From Bog-756 sp963831535 (GTDB lineage Bacteria; Actinomycetota; Acidimicrobiia; Acidimicrobiales; RAAP-2): 64,000 nucleotides of DNA. The notes below the pieces were generated by a model, which did not search any database, had not been told where the DNA came from, and saw only the letters and a list, made by a program, of their open reading frames with translations. The position numbers were made by a program, and so were the translations under genes. The DNA is taken from NCBI GenBank assembly GCA_963831535.1, contig CAWHQP010000010.1, positions 1 through 64,000 on the forward strand. The letters run 5' to 3'. This document shows, piece after piece, positions 19,327 through 28,019 of the stretch. Position 1 is the first letter of the stretch. Every line of letters begins with the position of its first letter.

Positions 19327-20547
19327 TTACCGGTCCAAGAGAGATGGAGCAGAGACCTGCGGCTCCGCCTCGGCGGGCGTTCCCGCGGTGACCAGATCGC
19401 TCGCCGTGCTGCGCCAATCCACCGTGGGTAGGATGGCGGCGATGTCGGCGTGCGTCTTGTAGCGGTCGGCCACGGCGAGAATCGACTGGATGACCGACGA
19501 GGTGAGGAGGTGTGGGACCAGGCCCAGGTCGAGCAGTTTGGTGTGAGCGGCCCGGTAGTAGTGCTCCTCCTTCTCGACCCGAGGGTCGACGGTGTGCTCG
19601 ATCTCGGCGTCGCCGACGAATTCGGATGCCACCAGCTCGGCCATCTCCAACACGGAGAACGACTCGGTGAACTGATTGAACACACGGAACTCGCCCCGGT
19701 CGGCCGGGTTCTCGATGGCCAACTCGACGCAGGCCAGGGTGTCGAGGATGTTGAGCATGCCCCGTGTCTGTCCGCCCGAGCCGTAGACGGTCAGAGGATG
19801 ACCGGTAACCGCCTGAACGCAGAACCGGTTGAGCACGGTGCCGAACACGCCGTCATAGTCGAATCGGGTGGCCAGATCGGGGTGCAGCGCGGTCTCTTCG
19901 GTGTCGTGCCCGTAGACGATGCCCTGGTTGAGATCGGTGGCCCTGATCCCCCAGATCCGACAGGCGAACATGATGTTCGCACTGTCGTGGACCTTGGACA
20001 GATGGTAGAAGGAGCCGGGCTGCTTCGGGTAGGGCAGCACGTCGGTACGGCCGCGATGGGTGATCTCGATGAACCCTTCTTCGATATCGATGTTGGGGGT
20101 TCCGTACTCACCCATGGTGCCCAACTTCACGAGGTGGATGTCCCGGTTCTGCTCGGCGATGGCGTAGAGCAGATTGAGCGTCCCGGCGACGTTGTTCACC
20201 TGGGTGTAGACGGCGTGATGGCGATCGATCATGGAGTAAGGAGCCGACCGTTGCTCGGCGAAGTGCACCACGGCATCGGGCTCGAACGAGGCCAGGGTCT
20301 CACTCACAAAGACCGGATCGGTGAGATCGCCGACGAACAGGTCCATCGTGTTGGCGGAGATCTCCTGCCAGCAGCGGACACGCCGCTGCAGGCTGGCGAT
20401 GGGGACCAGTGTGTCGACCCCCATCTCGAGGTCGTAGCCCCGGCGGGCGAAGTTGTCCACGACCCCTACCCGATGGCCCTTCCGGGACAGGTAGAGAGCA
20501 GTGGGCCAACCCAAGTAGCCGTCACCGCCGAGCACCAAAATGTTCAC
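19327..20547 (-). CDS. sqdB: UDP-sulfoquinovose synthase-like NAD-dependent epimerase
   Basis: A 406-residue short-chain dehydrogenase/epimerase that, in the SqdB/SQD1 family, makes UDP-sulfoquinovose from UDP-glucose and sulfite. The NAD-binding glycine motif is GGDGYLG (residues 7-13), the catalytic region is TMGEYGTP (Thr144, Glu147) and the Tyr181-Lys185 pair in SFYHLSKVHDS. These match SQD1 more closely than ordinary UDP-glucose epimerases. The start is a GTG with GGGAG 8 bases upstream. No sulfolipid synthase (sqdX) or partner glycosyltransferase is next to it, so the final product is unknown. Confidence 0.88.
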   Translation of the reverse strand: MNILVLGGDGYLGWPTALYLSRKGHRVGVVDNFARRGYDLEMGVDTLVPIASLQRRVRCWQEISANTMDLFVGDLTDPVFVSETLASFEPDAVVHFAEQRSAPYSMIDRHHAVYTQVNNVAGTLNLLYAIAEQNRDIHLVKLGTMGEYGTPNIDIEEGFIEITHRGRTDVLPYPKQPGSFYHLSKVHDSANIMFACRIWGIRATDLNQGIVYGHDTEETALHPDLATRFDYDGVFGTVLNRFCVQAVTGHPLTVYGSGGQTRGMLNILDTLACVELAIENPADRGEFRVFNQFTESFSVLEMAELVASEFVGDAEIEHTVDPRVEKEEHYYRAAHTKLLDLGLVPHLLTSSVIQSILAVADRYKTHADIAAILPTVDWRSTASDLVTAGTPAEAEPQVSAPSLLDR

Positions 20548-20935
20548 GTATCCATCTCCCTCTCGCTCCTGTACAACCGCCCAGTCATCTCGTGCTCTCT
20601 CCTGACACGGATGTGGACAGCTCTACTTTTACCATTTATAACCTTGGAATATCCTGTGGCTCGCAATGCAATCGTCACAATCTGTAGCTCCCGGCAGCTA
20701 TGAGAAATACCTGTCCAATGCCTATTTCGTGGCCGGCGTCAACGGTAAAGCACGACGGGGATAGGCAAGATCTTTCACAGGCATTTCATAGGGAACAAAA
20801 CCAACTCGGTCGACAGTGATCGATTCATTGGACATCCGATGCACCCGGTGACTCGCCGAAAGCGGCCCGGACCGACAGCCGGTGGGGTCCGTCGCGGCTA
20901 CCGGCCGCCGACGGCAGGCCGGGTCCGGGGCCTCG
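20548..20935. other. Intergenic region with an AT-rich island
   Basis: About 390 bases between sqdB and rmuC. From roughly 20,600 to 20,830 the sequence is far richer in A and T than its surroundings (for example CTACTTTTACCATTTATAAC near 20,625). I see no convincing gene. A short minus-strand frame starting at 20833 (MSNESITVDRVGFVPYEMPV...) is open for 37 codons, but has no ribosome site I trust. The stretch may hold the sqdB promoter or be a remnant of inserted DNA. Confidence 0.35.
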
Positions 20936-20959
20936 GAGGGCAAGGCCCCCGTTGCCCTC
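20936..20959 (-). terminator. Hairpin at the 3' end of rmuC
   Basis: GAGGGCAA (20936-20943) and TTGCCCTC (20952-20959) form a perfect 8-bp stem with an 8-base loop that overlaps the rmuC stop codon. Confidence 0.5.
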
Positions 20960-22454
20960 AGGCGGTGTCGCCGGGTCGGACCGCCTCGTCGCCCGCGGTC
21001 TGATCGAGGCCGGACTCGGCATCAGGGGCGTCGTCGGACTCGCCGGTTCCCGGGAGTAGTGAGAGCTCCAGCACCGGTGGCACCAGCTCGGACGCCTGGA
21101 GCGCCCGGGAGGTGACGTCCACGGTCGTCGGGTGGGCCAACTCCTTCTCGCCGACCCCGACCACGCCCATGTCCACGAACCGTCGGGCGGTGACCAGCAC
21201 CCGACTCTCAAGCGATCCGATCGCCCGGTTGTACGCGGTCACGGCGCTGTTCAGCCCCTTGCCCACCCCGGCGAAGTGCTCACCCAGGACGGCCAGGCGT
21301 TCGTAGAGCTGGGCGCCCAACTGCTGGACCTCGCGGGCATTCTCGGCCAAGGCGTCCTGCTGCCATCCGTAGGCCACCGCCCGGAGGAGGGCGATGAGGG
21401 AGGTGGGGGTGGCCAGCAGCACGTGGTTGGCCACGGCGTACTCCATGAGACCGGGCTCATGTTCGAGGGCCGCGGTGAGCAGCGGATCGCCGGGGATGAA
21501 GGCCACCACGAACTCGGGGGAGGGATCGACCCTCTTCCAGTACTCCTTTTTCGACAGGGCGTCGACATGGCTCTTCATCTGGCGACCATGGTTGGCCAGA
21601 TGGGTTCGCCTCACAGCTTCGTCGTCCGCCTCGTTGGCGTCGAGGAACGCCTGCATGGGGACCTTGGCGTCGACGGCGACGTTCTTCCCCCCCGGGAGGT
21701 GGACCACCATGTCGGGCCGCATCCTTCCGGCGTCGGTGTCGGAGGTGACCTGCTCGTCGAAGTCACAGTGCTCGAGCATCCCGGCCATCTCGACGACCCG
21801 CCGCAGTTGCAGCTCCCCCCAGCGGCCCCGCGTCTGTGGCGACCGGAGGGCGGTGACGAGATTGCGGGTCTCCTTTTGCAGTTGGTCATGCGAGATCGAG
21901 AGTGTCTTCATCTGCTCGGTGAGGGTCGTGTAGGCCCGTTGACGCTCGACCTCCAGGCGCTGCATCCCCACCTCGTACTTGCCGAGTTGCTCCCCGATCG
22001 GCTTCAGCAGCTGTTCGATGGCCTCTTGCCGTTTCGCCAGCTCCCCCTCGGCGGCCTGTCGGGTCTCGTTCAGCTTGGTGTCGGCCAACTGCAGGAACTG
22101 CTCGTTGTTCTGTTGCAGTGCCTGGGTGGAGAGGCGGGCGAACTCGCCGGTCAGCTGCTGGCGGGTCTCTTCGAATGCCTCGGCTCGCTGAATGGAGGCC
22201 TGTCGCTCATGCTCCAACTGACTGGCCAGCCGGGCCACGTCTGACTGGAGCCGCGTGGCACCATGCTGCTCCTCGGTCAACTGGCTCCGCACCTCCTGGA
22301 TCTCGGCCGTCAATCCCCGATTCTGGGCGACCGCGTCGGCCAACCGGGCCTCCGCCGTACGGGCCTTGGTCACCTGATCGGCGCGGACGAGCAGGCCGAC
22401 CACGACGCCCACGACGGCGCCGACGATGAGTCCGACGATGAGTCCGGTGATCAT
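20958..22454 (-). CDS. rmuC: DNA recombination protein RmuC
   Basis: A 498-residue RmuC-family protein, thought to be a nuclease-like factor that limits DNA inversions. It has an N-terminal membrane helix (about residues 3-22), a long coiled coil (about 25-190) and the RmuC domain with RGRWGELQLRRVVEMAGM and the acid-rich DMVVHLPGGKNVAVDAKVPM, the restriction-enzyme-like core. The end is a low-complexity acidic tail. The start ATG at 22454 has AGGAGGA 6 bases upstream; reading frames extending further into the ndh region are not used. It is divergent from ndh. Confidence 0.95.
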   Translation of the reverse strand: MITGLIVGLIVGAVVGVVVGLLVRADQVTKARTAEARLADAVAQNRGLTAEIQEVRSQLTEEQHGATRLQSDVARLASQLEHERQASIQRAEAFEETRQQLTGEFARLSTQALQQNNEQFLQLADTKLNETRQAAEGELAKRQEAIEQLLKPIGEQLGKYEVGMQRLEVERQRAYTTLTEQMKTLSISHDQLQKETRNLVTALRSPQTRGRWGELQLRRVVEMAGMLEHCDFDEQVTSDTDAGRMRPDMVVHLPGGKNVAVDAKVPMQAFLDANEADDEAVRRTHLANHGRQMKSHVDALSKKEYWKRVDPSPEFVVAFIPGDPLLTAALEHEPGLMEYAVANHVLLATPTSLIALLRAVAYGWQQDALAENAREVQQLGAQLYERLAVLGEHFAGVGKGLNSAVTAYNRAIGSLESRVLVTARRFVDMGVVGVGEKELAHPTTVDVTSRALQASELVPPVLELSLLPGTGESDDAPDAESGLDQTAGDEAVRPGDTA

Positions 22455-22556
22455 GGCCAATCCTCCTCGGGGCCGAAACGGCCCAGCGCGACCAGCGTAC
22501 CTAGGGGGTGTATCAAGGCAGGGGGACGGTCCGTGGGGCTGTGTCACCATGGTGGG

Positions 22557-23903
22557 GTGCATCGCGTGGTCATCATCGGGGCCGGGTTCGGTGGCCTCTC
22601 CGCCGCCCGGGCCCTGGTCGGTCAGCCGGTAGAGGTGACCCTCGTCGACCAGAGGAACTTCCACACCTTCCAGCCCCTTCTCTACGAGGTGGCCACGGCC
22701 GGCCTGGAAGCGGGGGACGTGGCCTACCCGGTCCGGGCCATCTTCGGCCGCAGCAAGAACGTCACCTTCCGGTTCGGCACGGTGTCCGGAGTCGACTGGG
22801 AGCGCAGCCTGGTCCTCGTCGAGGGCTCCGATCCCCTGCCCTTCGATTCGGTGATCGTGGCCAGTGGAGCCACCGCCCGCTTCTTCGGAATACCCGGTGC
22901 CGCGGCGTTCACCTTCCCGCTCTACACCCTCCAGGACGCCCGTACCCTCCGCGACCACGTGCTCCGGCGCCTGGAGGACGCCGACACCCACCCCGACCGG
23001 GCCACCAACGGTCTCCTCACCTTCGTGGTCGTCGGTGGCGGCCCCACCGGCGTCGAGGTGGCCGGAGCCCTGGCCGAGCTGCTGGACGTCGCCGTGCGAC
23101 ACGACGGGTTCACCTTCGACCGCGGTACCGGACAGATCATCCTGGTGGACGGGCTCGATCGCCTCCTCACCCCGTTCAAGGCGTCAGGGGCCGCCTACGC
23201 CGCCCACACCCTCGAGCGCCGCGGCGTCGAACTGAAACTCGGCCACATGGTCCGGTCGATCAACGAGAGCTGTGTAGAGCTCGACGACGGCACCCAGATT
23301 CCCACCCGGACCGTGGTGTGGGCCGGCGGGGTGTCGGTCGAGGACACAGTAGCGGCCAGCCTCGGCCTGGCCAGCGGCCCGAACGGACGCCTGGAGGTCG
23401 CCGCTGACCTGTCCATCCCCGACCACCAGAACGCCTATGCCATCGGGGATGCCGCCGCCGTCCTCTGGGGACCCGGTTCCCACGACCCGACCGAGATCTG
23501 CCCCCAACTGGCCCAGGTGGCCATCCAGTCGGGGAAGCACGCCGCCGAACAGATCCTCAACCGGTTGCACAGCCGCCCCACCCGGCCGTTCCGCTACCGG
23601 GACAAGGGGATCATGGCCACCATCGGGCGCCGCGCCGCCCTCACCGAGTTTCCCCAGGGGCTCCAGGTCCGGGGCACTCTGGGGTGGTTGTCCTGGCTGG
23701 GACTGCACCTCGTCTACCTCATCGGCTTCCGGAACCGCATCATCGTCCTCATCAACTGGTCGTGGCGCTACCTCTCGTGGGGATCGGGGCCACGCGTCAT
23801 CGTGGGAGACGAACTCGAGGTGAACGACCATGAACACCGTGACCAGGCTGGACGCGGCGGCGGGGGCGGGGCGGCCGACCGGGGGTCGGGAGCGCAGCCC
23901 TAG
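22557..23903 (+). CDS. ndh: Type II NADH dehydrogenase
   Basis: A 448-residue flavoprotein that passes electrons from NADH to quinone without pumping protons, at the inner face of the membrane. The FAD motif VVIIGAGFGGLSAARAL opens the protein and the NADH motif VVVGGGPTGVEVAGALAEL lies near residue 160; the C-terminal half holds NAYAIGDAA, typical of FAD binding. Hydrophobic C-terminal segment LGWLSWLGLHLVYLIGF is the membrane contact. The start is a GTG at 22557, with CACCAT 6 bases upstream resembling the other leaderless boxes. The last 25 residues are Gly/His-rich and not conserved. Confidence 0.94.
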   Translation: MHRVVIIGAGFGGLSAARALVGQPVEVTLVDQRNFHTFQPLLYEVATAGLEAGDVAYPVRAIFGRSKNVTFRFGTVSGVDWERSLVLVEGSDPLPFDSVIVASGATARFFGIPGAAAFTFPLYTLQDARTLRDHVLRRLEDADTHPDRATNGLLTFVVVGGGPTGVEVAGALAELLDVAVRHDGFTFDRGTGQIILVDGLDRLLTPFKASGAAYAAHTLERRGVELKLGHMVRSINESCVELDDGTQIPTRTVVWAGGVSVEDTVAASLGLASGPNGRLEVAADLSIPDHQNAYAIGDAAAVLWGPGSHDPTEICPQLAQVAIQSGKHAAEQILNRLHSRPTRPFRYRDKGIMATIGRRAALTEFPQGLQVRGTLGWLSWLGLHLVYLIGFRNRIIVLINWSWRYLSWGSGPRVIVGDELEVNDHEHRDQAGRGGGGGAADRGSGAQP

Positions 23904-23939
23904 GCGATCCGGCGGGTATTCAGCGTCGGCCGGCGCGGG

Positions 23940-23945
23940 TACGGT
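23940..23945 (+). promoter_or_regulatory. -10 box of phoU
   Basis: TACGGT ends 7 bases before the ATG at 23953. Confidence 0.45.
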
Positions 23946-23952
23946 GACGAGC

Positions 23953-24582
23953 ATGGACGACGCCCTCGAGCAGATCGACCGGAAGGTCCTCCAGCTGTTC
24001 GCCCTGGTCGGGGAGTCGGTCTCCGGCGCCACCGACGCCCTGTTGTCCGGTGACCGGGAGGCGGCCAAGATCCTGGCCGACCGGGACGAAGTTGTCGACA
24101 CCCTCTACCACGACATCGAGCAGCTCACCTTGGAACAGCTCACCGTGGCCGGGATCACCTCACCGGAGGACCTCCGGTTCCTGGTTACGGTGATCCGGAT
24201 GCTCCCCGACCTGGAGCGGAACGGCGACCTCGCCGAGCACGTGGCCCGCCGGGCCGCCCGGGGTCTCGGCGCCGAGCTCTCGGCGCGGAGCCGGGGACTG
24301 GTCGAGCGCATGGGCGAGGTGGCCATCCACATGTGGCGGGCCACCACCGACGCCTACGCGGAGCGGCTCCCCATGAGCACCTCGCAGTTGGAGACGCTGG
24401 ACGACGAGATGGACGACCTCCACGTCAGTCTGACCGTCGAGGTGGTGGCGGGAACCATGCCCTTGCCGGTGGCCGTGGAGCTGGCCATGGTCGCCCGCTT
24501 CTACGAGCGCTTCGGCGACCACGCCGTGAATCTGGCCAAGCGGGTCGCCGTCCTGGTCCCCTCCACCAGTCAATCGGCCTGA
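23953..24582 (+). CDS. phoU: PhoU-family phosphate signalling regulator
   Basis: A 209-residue all-helical PhoU protein, which links the Pst phosphate transporter to its two-component system. Two PhoU repeats are seen, each with the metal-binding type motif: DLERNGDLAEHVARRA (about residue 90) and ARFYERFGDHAVNLAKR (about residue 180). No pst genes or phoR/phoB lie nearby, so its partner is elsewhere. The start is supported by the TACGGT box. Converges with asd at a hairpin. Confidence 0.93.
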   Translation: MDDALEQIDRKVLQLFALVGESVSGATDALLSGDREAAKILADRDEVVDTLYHDIEQLTLEQLTVAGITSPEDLRFLVTVIRMLPDLERNGDLAEHVARRAARGLGAELSARSRGLVERMGEVAIHMWRATTDAYAERLPMSTSQLETLDDEMDDLHVSLTVEVVAGTMPLPVAVELAMVARFYERFGDHAVNLAKRVAVLVPSTSQSA

Positions 24583-24606
24583 CCGGCGGCGACGATCGAA
24601 CTCCCA

Positions 24607-24628
24607 TGGGTGGCGGTTGCCCCACCCA
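24607..24628. terminator. Bidirectional hairpin between phoU and asd
   Basis: TGGGTGG (24607-24613) and CCACCCA (24622-24628) form a 7-bp stem with an 8-base loop between two convergent genes. Confidence 0.5.
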
Positions 24629-24651
24629 GGGCCGATGCGGGAGCGTCGGCG

Positions 24652-25683
24652 TCAGGCGACGACGCCCATGGCCATGAGGGTCTCGGCGATCTGGACGGCG
24701 TTGAGGGCGGCCCCTTTGCGAAGATTGTCCCCACTGATGAAGAGGGCCAGCCTCTGACCCGAGGAATCGGTGGCCCGCACCCGCCCCACCAGTGAGGGGT
24801 CCCGGCCGGCGGATCGTAGCGGCGTCGGGATCTCGGCCATCTCGACGCCGGGGGCCACGGCGAGGATCTCGGTGGCCCGCTGCGGGCTCAGCGCCCGCTC
24901 GAACTCGGCCACGATGGCCAACGAGTGCCCGGTGAACACCGGGACCCGGACGCAGGTGCAGGTGACATCGAGTTCGGGGATGTCGAGGATCTTGCGGGTC
25001 TCCTGGCGGAACTTCAGTTCCTCACTGGTGTCCCCGGAGCCGTCGTCCAGCACCCGTCCGGCCACAGGAACGACATTGTGGGCGATGACATCGGGGAAGA
25101 TCACCGGAGGCGGATACTCCACGGCATGGCCGTCGAAGGTCAGGGCTGCCGCACCGTCCACCGTCTTGGCCAACTGCTCCTCGAGTTCGGCCACACCGGC
25201 CAGGCCTGATCCCGAGACCGCCTGATAGGTGGAGACGACGAGGCGGGCCAGGGTGGCGGCGTCGTGCAACGGCTTGAGCACGGGCATCGCCACCATGGTG
25301 GTGCAGTTGGGATTGGCCACGATGCCCTTCGGGAGGGAGCCCATGGTGGCGGCGTTGACCTCGGGGACGACCAGGGGGACGTCGGGATCCATCCGCCAGG
25401 CCGACGAGTTGTCGATGACGATGGCCCCGACGCCGGTGAACCGGGGGGCCAGCTCCAACGAGGCGGTAGCCCCGCTGGAGAAGAGGGCGAGATCCAGTCC
25501 GGCCAGGTCGGCGGTTGCCGCGTCCTCCACCTCCAACTCCGTGTCCCCGAACCGGAGGCGGCGGCCGGCCGAGCGGGAGGACGCGAAGAGGCGGAGTTCG
25601 TCGAGCGGGAAGCCCCGCTCGGCCAGCATCGTCCGCATCACCGTCCCGACCTGCCCGGTTGCTCCCACGACAGCCACTCGCAT
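24652..25683 (-). CDS. asd: Aspartate-semialdehyde dehydrogenase
   Basis: NADPH-dependent reduction of aspartyl phosphate to aspartate semialdehyde, the branch point to lysine, diaminopimelate, threonine and methionine. It has 343 residues, the NADP motif GATGQVGTVM at the start, the catalytic Cys in ANPNCTTM, and the substrate motif TYQAVSGSGLAGVAEL. A TAGACT box ends 7 bases before the ATG. It follows lysC after 130 bases on the same strand, the usual ask-asd order. Confidence 0.97.
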   Translation of the reverse strand: MRVAVVGATGQVGTVMRTMLAERGFPLDELRLFASSRSAGRRLRFGDTELEVEDAATADLAGLDLALFSSGATASLELAPRFTGVGAIVIDNSSAWRMDPDVPLVVPEVNAATMGSLPKGIVANPNCTTMVAMPVLKPLHDAATLARLVVSTYQAVSGSGLAGVAELEEQLAKTVDGAAALTFDGHAVEYPPPVIFPDVIAHNVVPVAGRVLDDGSGDTSEELKFRQETRKILDIPELDVTCTCVRVPVFTGHSLAIVAEFERALSPQRATEILAVAPGVEMAEIPTPLRSAGRDPSLVGRVRATDSSGQRLALFISGDNLRKGAALNAVQIAETLMAMGVVA

Positions 25684-25690
25684 GCCCGAC

Positions 25691-25696
25691 AGTCTA
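25691..25696 (-). promoter_or_regulatory. -10 box of asd
   Basis: TAGACT on the minus strand, 7 bases before the ATG at 25683; it would give asd its own leaderless promoter inside the lysC-asd pair. Confidence 0.5.
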
Positions 25697-25813
25697 CGGG
25701 CCCTCGGCCACGCAGAGCTACCAGGAGCACCGCATCATCGGCGCCGCCGGGTGCAGCCCTTCGGCCGACCGAGGTCCGTCCGCCGGTCGGACGAGCCCGG
25801 CCGTGGCGGGCGG

Positions 25814-27025
25814 TCAGGCCAGTTCGAAGGCCGCGTGCAGGGCCCGCACCGCCTCTTCGGCCGCCGCGGCCCGGATCATGCAGGAGATCCGGATCGACGA
25901 CGTGGAGATCATCTCGATGTTGATGCCCGCGGCGGCCAGCGTCTCGAAGGTCAAGGCGGTGACCCCGGGGTGGGTCTTCATCCCCGCCCCCACGAGGGAG
26001 ACCCGGGCCACGTCGTCGTCGCTGGTCACCCCGGTGGCGCCCAGTTCCGGGACCAGCTCCTCGCACACCTCGGTACTCACGGCCAGGTCGTAGCCGGGAA
26101 CGGTGAACGAGATGTCCGTGGTCCCGTGGAGCGAGGTGTTCTGGACGATCATGTCCACGTTGACGTGGCGGTCGGCCAGGCCCCGGAAGAGCCGGGCCGC
26201 CAGACCGGGACGGTCGGGCACCCCGATGACCGTCACCTTGGCCTCGGTCACATCGTGGGTGACCGCGGTCACGATGGCGTCTTCCATACTGGCATCCTCC
26301 TCCTCGACCCATGTGCCCGGCTCCCAGGTGAAACTGGACCGCACGTGCAGGGGCACTCCGTGGTTGCGTGCGAACTCCACCGACCGGAGCATGAGCACCC
26401 GGCCACCGGTGGCGGCCATCTCCAGCATCTCCTCGTAGCTGACCCGGGCCAGCTTGTGAGCTTGGGGCACGATCCGGGGATCGGCGCTGAACACCCCGGG
26501 CACGTCGGTGTAGATCTCGCAGACGTCGGCATTCAACACGGCCGCCAGGGCCACCGCGGTGGTGTCGGAGCCGCCCCGGCCCAGCGTGGTCACATTCCGG
26601 TCGACGGACATGCCCTGGAACCCGGCCACCACCGGGACCCCACCCCCGTCCAGGGTGGCCTGCAGCCGATCGGCTTTGATGTCCACGATCTTGGCCCTGG
26701 TGTGGATGGCGTCGGTGATGATCCCGGCCTGGCTGCCGGTAAACGAGGTGGCCTCCACGCCGAGCTCGGCCAGAGCCATGCACAGGAGGGACATGGAGAT
26801 CCGCTCCCCGGAGCTCAACAGCATGTCGACCTCACGGGGCGGTTGCACCGAGCTCACGTCGTTGGCCAGGCGGACCAGTTCGTCGGTGGTCTTGCCCATG
26901 GCGCTCACGACCACCACCACGTCGTCACCCGCCCGGCGTGAACGCGCCACGTGATCGGCGACGGCCCGGATCCGATCCGCGTCGGCGACCGAGGTCCCAC
27001 CGAACTTCTGCACCATCAGCGACAT
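25814..27025 (-). CDS. lysC: Aspartate kinase
   Basis: First step of the aspartate pathway. The kinase domain has MVQKFGGTSV at the N-terminus, then the GRGGSDTTAVALAAVLNADVCEIYTDVPG motif, and two ACT domains follow (from about residue 265). Feedback control by lysine and threonine is expected in the ACT region. A TAGCCT box lies 8 bases before the ATG at 27025, which fixes this start (403 residues) and not the one 24 bases upstream. It precedes asd. Confidence 0.97.
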   Translation of the reverse strand: MSLMVQKFGGTSVADADRIRAVADHVARSRRAGDDVVVVVSAMGKTTDELVRLANDVSSVQPPREVDMLLSSGERISMSLLCMALAELGVEATSFTGSQAGIITDAIHTRAKIVDIKADRLQATLDGGGVPVVAGFQGMSVDRNVTTLGRGGSDTTAVALAAVLNADVCEIYTDVPGVFSADPRIVPQAHKLARVSYEEMLEMAATGGRVLMLRSVEFARNHGVPLHVRSSFTWEPGTWVEEEDASMEDAIVTAVTHDVTEAKVTVIGVPDRPGLAARLFRGLADRHVNVDMIVQNTSLHGTTDISFTVPGYDLAVSTEVCEELVPELGATGVTSDDDVARVSLVGAGMKTHPGVTALTFETLAAAGINIEMISTSSIRISCMIRAAAAEEAVRALHAAFELA

Positions 27026-27033
27026 GGGGGCCA

Positions 27034-27039
27034 AGGCTA
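27034..27039 (-). promoter_or_regulatory. -10 box of lysC
   Basis: TAGCCT on the minus strand, 8 bases before the ATG at 27025. Confidence 0.5.
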
Positions 27040-27106
27040 CAGGGGCCACTTCGGGGGACCGTCCCGCCTCCCGTCGGCCGACACCGGAGGTCCATGTGGA
27101 ACCGGC

Positions 27107-27112
27107 TACCCT
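27107..27112 (+). promoter_or_regulatory. -10 box of the membrane-anchored cyclophilin gene
   Basis: TACCCT ends 8 bases before the GTG at 27121. Confidence 0.45.
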
Positions 27113-27120
27113 GAAGCCCC

Positions 27121-27945
27121 GTGCCCACCGAGAAGCGTCAGCGACAGAAGGCCGGCCGCCAGGCCCGGTTGGAGGCCGAGCAGAAGGTCCTCAAGCGGAA
27201 GCAGAACATCCGCCGGCTCATCACGCTGTTCATCGTGGCCGCGGTGGTTGTCGGCATCTCCCTGCTCATCACCAAGCCGTGGAAGAAGACCGCCGCGTCG
27301 ACGACCACCACTACCAAGCCCGCCACGACGACCACCAAACCTGCTCCGGCCGGCGGCTCGGGCAACACCTCGCCGAGCGCCATCACCACGTCGGCCGACT
27401 GCCCGGCCAACTTCAGTGCCACCCTCAACAAGCCCTCGTACTCGTCCTACCCTCCGATGACCATCAACACGTCCAAGACCTACACCGCCACCGTGACCAC
27501 GGACATCGGGCCCTTCACCATCCAACTCGACCCCAAGAAGGCGCCGAAGGCGGTCAACAGCTTCGTCTTCCTGGCCAAGCAGCACTTCTTCGACTGCATC
27601 ATCTTCCACCGGGTCATCCCCTCGTTCGTGGACCAAACCGGCGATCCCACCGGCAAGGGGACGGGTGGTCCCGGCTACGAGTTCGCCGACGAACTACCCA
27701 AGACGGCCACCCCCCAGTACCCGTTGGGCTCGGTGGCCATGGCCAACTCCGGGGCCAACACCAACGGCAGCCAGTTCTTCATCGTGGCCGGCTCCGAAGG
27801 GGAGAGCCTCCAGCCCAACTACTCGCTGTTCGGCACCGTCACCTCCGGGATGGACGTGGTCGACAAGATCAACGCCGCCGGTTCCAGCAGCGGCACGCCG
27901 ACCACACTGCACCGGATGGTCTCGGTCACCATCACGGAGTCCTAG
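27121..27945 (+). CDS. Membrane-anchored peptidyl-prolyl cis-trans isomerase (cyclophilin type)
   Basis: Proline isomerase anchored outside the cytoplasm, 274 residues. A basic N-terminus (MPTEKRQRQKAGRQARLEAE) and one transmembrane helix (about residues 37-57) are followed by a Thr/Pro-rich linker and the cyclophilin domain: FHRVIPSFVDQTGDPTGKGT, then PLGSVAMANSGANTNGSQFFI. The catalytic Arg is in FHRV and the usual GSQFFI is present. It starts at a GTG. A second cyclophilin follows on the same strand after a strong hairpin. Confidence 0.95.
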   Translation: MPTEKRQRQKAGRQARLEAEQKVLKRKQNIRRLITLFIVAAVVVGISLLITKPWKKTAASTTTTTKPATTTTKPAPAGGSGNTSPSAITTSADCPANFSATLNKPSYSSYPPMTINTSKTYTATVTTDIGPFTIQLDPKKAPKAVNSFVFLAKQHFFDCIIFHRVIPSFVDQTGDPTGKGTGGPGYEFADELPKTATPQYPLGSVAMANSGANTNGSQFFIVAGSEGESLQPNYSLFGTVTSGMDVVDKINAAGSSSGTPTTLHRMVSVTITES

Positions 27946-27947
27946 GT

Positions 27948-27970
27948 GTGCGGACCGCCCCGGTCCGCAC
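27948..27970 (+). terminator. Hairpin between the two cyclophilin genes
   Basis: GTGCGGACC (27948-27956) and GGTCCGCAC (27962-27970) form a perfect 9-bp stem with a 5-base loop, directly after the first stop codon. Confidence 0.55.
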
Positions 27971-28019
27971 GCGGTTCCCGATCCACCCACCAACACCGCA
28001 CCCACGAGGAGTGACCACG

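Noticed and set aside
20722..20833. Short minus-strand frame MSNESITVDRVGFVPYEMPV...
   Set aside because: Only 37 codons in AT-rich DNA, with no start signal; it may be chance.
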